Positions 6,913-10,039 of a stretch of DNA of 10,039 bases are shown in pieces. A model generated the notes under the pieces. The model made no database searches. It saw only the letters and a program-made list of their open reading frames with translations, and had not been told where the DNA came from. The position numbers were made by a program, and so were the translations under genes. Position 1 is the first letter of the stretch. Every line of letters starts with the position of its first letter. This stretch comes from a candidate division WOR-1 bacterium RIFOXYB2_FULL_48_7 (GTDB lineage Bacteria > Margulisbacteria > WOR-1 > O2-12-FULL-45-9 > XYB2-FULL-48-7). Location: the NCBI GenBank assembly GCA_001771615.1, contig MEUF01000016.1, forward strand, positions 1-10,039. Direction: 5' to 3'.

Positions 6913-7200
6913 ATGAAAAGTATATTCGTAGGGAATTTGCCCTGGAGTGTTACCAATGCCGATTTAGAAGCTAAGTTTTCTGAATTTGGCGCGGTTTCCT
7001 CTGCTCGGGTAATGACCGACAATATGACCGGTAAATCACGTGGATTCGGTTTTGTTGACATGGAAGATGGCGATGCTGAAAAGGCTATCGCTGCCATGAG
7101 TGGTTTCAAGTGGGGCGATCGCGAGATCACCTGCAATGAAGCCCGCCCAAAAACAGAACGGTCTGGTGGTAACGGTGGCGGTCGCAGAAACCGCTTCTAG
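6913..7200 (+). CDS. RRM-domain RNA-binding protein with glycine-rich tail
   Basis: A 95-residue single RNA-recognition-motif protein. RNP2 is IFVGNL (4-9) and RNP1 is RGFGFVDM (43-50), with the exposed aromatics Phe5, Phe45 and Phe47 in the expected RNA-stacking places. The fold covers about 2-79, followed by a short basic, glycine-rich tail (84-95). This matches the bacterial Rbp family known from cyanobacteria and many other phyla, where members can be cold-induced and bind single-stranded RNA. AAGGAG lies 9 nt before the ATG, and an intrinsic terminator follows 22 nt after the TAG, so it is probably a single-gene transcript. It diverges from the gmhB operon; no functional link is implied. 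Confidence 0.96.
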   Translation: MKSIFVGNLPWSVTNADLEAKFSEFGAVSSARVMTDNMTGKSRGFGFVDMEDGDAEKAIAAMSGFKWGDREITCNEARPKTERSGGNGGGRRNRF

Positions 7201-7222
7201 TTGTAATCGACTAGTTTAAATT

Positions 7223-7259
7223 GACCCCGTTGTGCCTTGTGCCGACGGGGTCTTTTTTT
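7223..7259 (+). terminator. Intrinsic terminator of the RRM gene
   Basis: A perfect 8-bp GC-rich stem, GACCCCGT (7223-7230) pairing with ACGGGGTC (7245-7252), encloses a 14-nt loop and is followed by seven T residues (7253-7259). It starts 22 nt after the RRM stop codon. Confidence 0.92.
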
Positions 7260-7262
7260 GGC

Positions 7263-7291
7263 TTGTGTAAATTCCCCGATCCGTGTAGAAT
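7263..7291 (+). promoter_or_regulatory. Likely promoter of the 52-residue small protein gene
   Basis: TTGTGT (7263-7268, three of six matches to the -35 consensus) and TAGAAT (7286-7291, five of six to the -10) are 17 nt apart. A start near 7298 would give a leader of about 26 nt carrying AGGAG at 7311-7315. It begins directly after the RRM terminator. Confidence 0.55.
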
Positions 7292-7323
7292 CAAATGATC
7301 AAAAACGAAGAGGAGAAGCAACC

Positions 7324-7482
7324 ATGGTAGTAGAAAGATCAGAGTTCAAGGGAAACCCGATGCTGGTGCTCAAGAGAAATGAAGATGATAAATTTCCGTT
7401 CTCGTTTGGCTTGACCAAGGCAAAGATGATTTTGGAAAATCTGGAAGAAATTAAAAAGTTCGTCGCGGAAAACGAAAAGTAA
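7324..7482 (+). CDS. Conserved-looking 52-residue small protein
   Basis: Encodes 52 residues with no signal peptide or membrane segment. The first half is predicted beta (GNPMLVLKR at 12-20, then FPFSFGL at 27-33 after an acidic turn), the second a charged amphipathic helix (TKAKMILENLEEIKKFVAENEK, 34 to the end, quoted in parts: TKAKMILENL and EEIKKFVAENEK). The start at 7324 is chosen because AGGAG lies 8 nt upstream; the frame is open further to an ATG at 7237, but that begins inside the RRM terminator. The beta-then-helix layout vaguely recalls PC4-like single-stranded nucleic acid binders, but I would not assign it. It sits between the RRM gene and a convergent outer-membrane gene, 9 nt from the latter's stop. 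Confidence 0.8.
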   Translation: MVVERSEFKGNPMLVLKRNEDDKFPFSFGLTKAKMILENLEEIKKFVAENEK

Positions 7483-7488
7483 TTCTCT

Positions 7489-7500
7489 AGATTATAATCT
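7489..7500. repeat. 12-bp perfect palindrome between convergent genes
   Basis: AGATTATAATCT reads the same on both strands and spans the stop codon of the minus-strand barrel gene, 7 nt after the stop of the small protein gene. It contains TATAAT on both strands. It is too AT-rich and lacks the T-tract needed for an ordinary terminator. Confidence 0.5.
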
Positions 7501-8139
7501 GATAAAAGGCCGGCTAATGGCAAAATAATAGCTACTGGCCAAGAGGTTGTCTTTGACGCGATAAGAGTTGTAGCCAAAAGCCACATCACAGCGTCCCAGC
7601 CCGAATCCAAAATCACGCTGCAGGCCGCAATAATATTTCCAGCCGAACCCTCCTGATTGGCCATTGGTGCCAAGTAAATTGTAATTTAAGCCGGTCCCGA
7701 TAAAGGGATCACCTTCCCAGAAAGAATTCTCCAGCAGGTACAGGGTTGCTTCCAGTTGGCAGGGAATTGTAAAAAATCCCTGCTGATTAGCCGCTTGGCC
7801 AAAAATGAACCCAGTCCCAAGTTTGTAGACAAGGGCATCTTCGGCCAGGCCAAGGTAATTGCCGGTTTTGAGCGGATCAGCCAGTTTGAGGTTGACCCAA
7901 CCACCTAGATAATTTAACAAGCCTAACGCGGCGCCGATTTCGGACTCCTTGTGCCAGCCAAAAATACCTGGAGAGGAATTAAAAGTGGGGAACTCACTGG
8001 TTGGTTGGGCTGTTGGATAGTTGAGAATTTCCCCGCTCGGTTCGGGAGGCGTCAAGGGGGTCGTGGGCGGGTTAAGGGGGCTTCCCCAGATGGCGGTGGC
8101 CAAACAACATCCCAGCAGCAGTGCGCAAAGAATTTTCAT
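7492..8139 (-). CDS. Predicted exported outer-membrane beta-barrel protein
   Basis: A 215-residue protein with a Sec signal (hydrophobic 3-17, cleavage around WGS at 18-20; LLGC at 8-11 is a possible but poor lipobox). A proline/threonine-rich linker follows (about 20-37), then a domain of alternating hydrophobic and polar, glycine- and aromatic-rich strands, for example PFIGTGLNYNLLG, FGWKYYCGLQRDFGFGLG and ASSYYFAISRPF at the end. This is the pattern of small outer-membrane barrels, but the last residue is Leu rather than the usual Phe or Trp. I do not recognise a named family. No ribosome site precedes any start. The ATG at 8139 gives a normal signal peptide; 8148 adds three residues and would be truly leaderless; 8190 lies upstream of the promoter. 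It is divergent from the large exported protein at 8210. Confidence 0.78.
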   Translation of the reverse strand: MKILCALLLGCCLATAIWGSPLNPPTTPLTPPEPSGEILNYPTAQPTSEFPTFNSSPGIFGWHKESEIGAALGLLNYLGGWVNLKLADPLKTGNYLGLAEDALVYKLGTGFIFGQAANQQGFFTIPCQLEATLYLLENSFWEGDPFIGTGLNYNLLGTNGQSGGFGWKYYCGLQRDFGFGLGRCDVAFGYNSYRVKDNLLASSYYFAISRPFIRL

Positions 8140-8152
8140 GTCAGTCATCGAT

Positions 8153-8180
8153 ACAATAACAAAACTGAAATTTTTGTCAA
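8153..8180 (-). promoter_or_regulatory. Promoter of the outer-membrane barrel gene
   Basis: On the minus strand TTGACA (8180-8175, perfect -35) is followed after 16 nt by TATTGT (8158-8153, four of six to the -10). Transcription would start around 8148-8145, at or a few bases before the candidate ATGs (8148, 8139), with no Shine-Dalgarno site on the message. Confidence 0.6.
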
Positions 8181-8203
8181 GCGGGGCCAAATTGAGGTAA
8201 AAT
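8174..8203 (+). promoter_or_regulatory. Promoter of the large L,D-transpeptidase-like gene, leaderless
   Basis: TTGTCA (8174-8179, five of six to the -35) and TAAAAT (8198-8203, five of six to the -10) are 18 nt apart. The usual start, 7 nt after the -10 box, falls on the A of the ATG at 8210. The -35 box overlaps that of the divergent barrel gene on the opposite strand because the 7-mer TTGTCAA reads TTGACAA in reverse complement. Confidence 0.6.
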
Positions 8204-8209
8204 ATACTG

Positions 8210-10039
8210 ATGCGGCGATTATCCTGGCTTATCTTGCTTTTTCTTATTTTGCTGACAACGGCTAGAGCCGATTATGAAAGCTTGAACCTGATCAACCGGG
8301 CCAATTGGGGGCGCTTTGTCGACGACCTTATCATGCCTCTCCCTCCCAGCCAGGGGGCGCTTAATTTTACGCCAGTGGATATAAAATTACTTTGCCGTCT
8401 GCTGCCGGCCGGGACCCCTTTGACGATCAAACCCTATCGTTTGCCAAACAAACCCTCCCTTAATCCGGCTAAAGTTCCCTACTTGGTTAGTCAAGTCCGC
8501 AGCCGAGCTGACCTTGATCAGATTTATAAGATATTTTCGGCTCAATCAACTGAAGTCATTGTTTATCCCTCCCTGAATCGGTTAATAATTTACGTTAATC
8601 AACTCCCCTTTGCCCAAGTGGTTGTCCAAGCCGGGCCGGCAGAAAGTCGCCGCCAGGTTAAAGGGGTAAATGACTTTATCAGCTGGGAATCAGTAATAGC
8701 CGCCCCGACGCCGGTCGGCCAATTCACGGTTTTAGGCAGTGCGAACAATTATCTTAGCGGCAGTTATTACCGGCAAAGTGTCATCCCCTTTGGTGCCTGG
8801 CTTGTTAGGCAGCAAAACAACTGGGTTTATCAATACGGCGAACGCTGGTACCAGGCCCCTCCCTGGGTGCTGTCGGACCTTAGTTTGCCGCCGGCCCAGC
8901 GGCAATTTAAATATTTTGATCTGGCTGTGGATGGGCGGGCGTTACGTTGGGGAGAGAATCCCTTTGGCGCTGACATACTCTATTGGGGGAATGCCAGTAG
9001 CTATGGCTACCCCTTTCTGGCTTATGCCCCGGGGGAGCTGGCCTTAACGGAAAAATTATTAGTCAAGGATTTAGTCGATTTGCTGACTCTGCCTGGACCG
9101 GATGACTTTGATTATTGCGTGGGAAACAATCGTGATTTCCAGTTGCTGCCAACAGTGGCTTTGCCCCAATTCGCCCCACAGATCGTCGCGGCCGTAAAAT
9201 TGAAGCGTGACAACCGGCTGCCCAGAAGTTTTCCGGCCAGACAAGAAATATTGGGGCTGGCTGATTATTATCTGATCCAGGAGCAATGGCTTGAGCGCTA
9301 TCACCATTGGTATCGTGCCATCAGGAAAGATTGGGACTTTTTCCGTTTGCTGCGGAGCCAGCTCCGGTCAGACTTTTCTGCCATGGGGGTCTACTCACAG
9401 GAAAACCGGCAGAATATTTTGGAGAATTGGCTGAATAATCGCTTGGCTTTTGACTTGGCCACCCCGCCAGCCGAAGCCAAATATGTCCAGCAGCTGAATT
9501 TCAGCGACTTTTTTCGTCCGTCGGAAAAGCCGTCAGTTTTTTCCGCTCGTGAAAAAGAATTTATGCAGCAAGTTATTCGGCAAGCCATACAGGGAGAAAC
9601 ATCGAGTTTAAACCTTCATTCTGTCGCGGCATTGAACGATTATAATTTTGGCCGGATCCTAAATGACATCCTGGGCAACCTTTATCGCAGCCATGGCTGC
9701 CTGCACGTCTCCCCCCGACATAGTTATTTTCTTTTTGAGATCTTGCCGTTGAAAACGCCTATCAGGATTTATCCCTATTCCCGGGCTATTAGTCCCGAGG
9801 CGTTTAGTGATATTCCCCAACTGTCTGATCTGGTTAATTTCCAGAGTGACCTGGAACTCCTAAAAACCCAGCTCTCAGGGACAGCCGAAGTGACAATTGA
9901 TGTTTATACCGATACCGGGATTTGGGTTCTCTATTTAGACCGGCGACCTTTGGCCAGGCTTGACGTGAAAGGTGGCCCAAGAAAAGCTATGTACCAGGTC
10001 ATCAACCGGGATTCACAGGGGCGGCCGGTTTTCGATAAA
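8210..10039 (+). CDS. Exported L,D-transpeptidase-like (YkuD-type) protein with internal duplication, 3' end beyond window
   Basis: One uninterrupted frame of 610 codons from an ATG to the window edge, with no stop reached. Residues 1-20 are a Sec signal peptide ending ARA. YkuD enzymes cross-link peptidoglycan peptides using a Cys-His pair in the periplasm. The hallmark SHGC is at 494-497 in LYRSHGCLHVSP, close to the SHGCLNVSP form of mycobacterial LdtMt2, with His470 in LNLH as the likely catalytic histidine (27 residues before Cys497; usually about 18). The upstream half of such a domain is at 114-172 (IIYVNQLPFAQVVV and TPVGQF). Between the halves lies an uncharacterised stretch at about 176-465, aromatic-rich then helical, which I do not recognise. 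Residues 22-143 and 465-590 are a diverged repeat; the first copy lacks the catalytic residues. Frame certain; transpeptidase activity inferred. Confidence 0.85.
   Translation, partial: MRRLSWLILLFLILLTTARADYESLNLINRANWGRFVDDLIMPLPPSQGALNFTPVDIKLLCRLLPAGTPLTIKPYRLPNKPSLNPAKVPYLVSQVRSRADLDQIYKIFSAQSTEVIVYPSLNRLIIYVNQLPFAQVVVQAGPAESRRQVKGVNDFISWESVIAAPTPVGQFTVLGSANNYLSGSYYRQSVIPFGAWLVRQQNNWVYQYGERWYQAPPWVLSDLSLPPAQRQFKYFDLAVDGRALRWGENPFGADILYWGNASSYGYPFLAYAPGELALTEKLLVKDLVDLLTLPGPDDFDYCVGNNRDFQLLPTVALPQFAPQIVAAVKLKRDNRLPRSFPARQEILGLADYYLIQEQWLERYHHWYRAIRKDWDFFRLLRSQLRSDFSAMGVYSQENRQNILENWLNNRLAFDLATPPAEAKYVQQLNFSDFFRPSEKPSVFSAREKEFMQQVIRQAIQGETSSLNLHSVAALNDYNFGRILNDILGNLYRSHGCLHVSPRHSYFLFEILPLKTPIRIYPYSRAISPEAFSDIPQLSDLVNFQSDLELLKTQLSGTAEVTIDVYTDTGIWVLYLDRRPLARLDVKGGPRKAMYQVINRDSQGRPVFDK
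8273..8638 (+). repeat. Protein-level repeat copy 1 (catalytically degenerate), residues 22-143
   Basis: Residues 32-76 align without gaps to 479-523 with 17 of 45 identities by my count, including N-x-G-R, S-x-G at the active-site position, L-P and T-P-x-x-I-x-P-Y. Here SQGA (47-50) stands where copy 2 has SHGC, and Ile28 stands in the place of His470. The similarity continues through the strand pair ending in AGP (141-143). Confidence 0.75.
9602..9979 (+). repeat. Protein-level repeat copy 2 (catalytic residues intact), residues 465-590
   Basis: Matches copy 1 at a spacing of 447 residues. It carries His470, His495 and Cys497, then LPLKTPIRIYPY (512-523), a connecting helix (SDLELLK, 546-552), and the strand pair ending in GGP (588-590) that matches residues 115-143. 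The window ends 20 codons later, so how far the repeat continues is unknown. Confidence 0.75.

Noticed and set aside
7237..7323. Earlier in-frame ATG for the small protein gene
   Set aside because: It lies inside the terminator hairpin of the RRM gene and lacks a ribosome site; AGGAG at 7311-7315 fits the ATG at 7324.
7491..7498. TATAAT on both strands within the palindrome, as a bidirectional promoter
   Set aside because: Both genes end here and no -35 boxes are suitably placed; downstream of it in each direction are only gene interiors read antisense.
7951..8265. Plus-strand frame of 104 codons over the start of the barrel gene and the divergent promoter
   Set aside because: It overlaps the signal-peptide region of the opposite gene and the start of the large protein in another frame, has low-complexity composition and no ribosome site.
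8739..9588. Shorter frames on both strands inside the large exported protein gene (8739-9047 plus; 9071-9307 and 9391-9588 minus)
   Set aside because: All are contained within the uninterrupted 610-codon frame, which has a signal peptide and recognisable motifs; the shorter ones have neither.
1..10039. CRISPR array, tRNA/rRNA genes, insertion sequences or phage genes
   Set aside because: Read for regularly spaced repeats, cloverleaf-type sequences, transposase motifs and terminal inverted repeats; none was seen. Composition looks even across the window.

Overview
The window looks like chromosomal DNA from a diderm (LPS-bearing) bacterium of moderate GC content. It encodes two enzymes of ADP-heptose synthesis (GmhB, HldE), a periplasmic LPS-export protein with LptC-like and LptA-like parts, a probable outer-membrane barrel and several Sec-exported proteins. 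I cannot name the organism. The gene mix, and start codons sitting directly behind -10 boxes without Shine-Dalgarno sequences, would suit an uncultured candidate-phylum lineage (for example Margulisbacteria or Omnitrophica), but that is a guess.

Layout. At 1-1502 (+) are the tail of one MacB/FtsX-type ABC permease and a complete second one, translationally coupled. Facing them is a tightly packed minus-strand operon from 6631 down to 1504, in transcription order: gmhB, hldE, a TPR lipoprotein-or-periplasmic protein, an LptC/LptA-like protein, trxB (thioredoxin reductase) and a TlpA-like thioredoxin-fold protein. Junctions are 2 nt, a TAATG overlap, 3 nt, an ATGA overlap and 19 nt. The last gene also has its own near-consensus promoter inside the 3' end of trxB. 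At 6913-7482 (+) are an RRM RNA-binding protein with its own terminator and a 52-aa conserved-looking small protein. At 7492-8139 (-) is a predicted secreted beta-barrel protein.

The region from 8210 to the end of the window is the most interesting. It looks empty if only stop-terminated frames are considered, but it is one uninterrupted reading frame of 610 codons that runs off the edge. It encodes a Sec-exported protein with an L,D-transpeptidase (YkuD) catalytic signature (SHGC at residues 494-497, His470, and TPVGQF at 167-172). The signature-bearing segment is present twice, about 447 residues apart. The first copy has lost all three catalytic residues (SQGA replaces SHGC, Ile replaces His). 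The order of the halves is unusual: catalytic half first, substrate-strand half second, then a ~290-residue insertion.

How the parts work together. The minus operon combines LPS inner-core heptose supply (HldE, GmhB), LPS transport (LptC/LptA) and thiol redox proteins (TrxB, TlpA-like), so its theme is envelope building with a redox branch. The divergent pair at 7492-10039 is driven from what appears to be one shared -35 region and encodes two exported proteins, one probably in the outer membrane and one probably acting on peptidoglycan. Four promoters in the window place the transcription start within a few bases of the start codon, which suggests that leaderless mRNAs are common in this organism.
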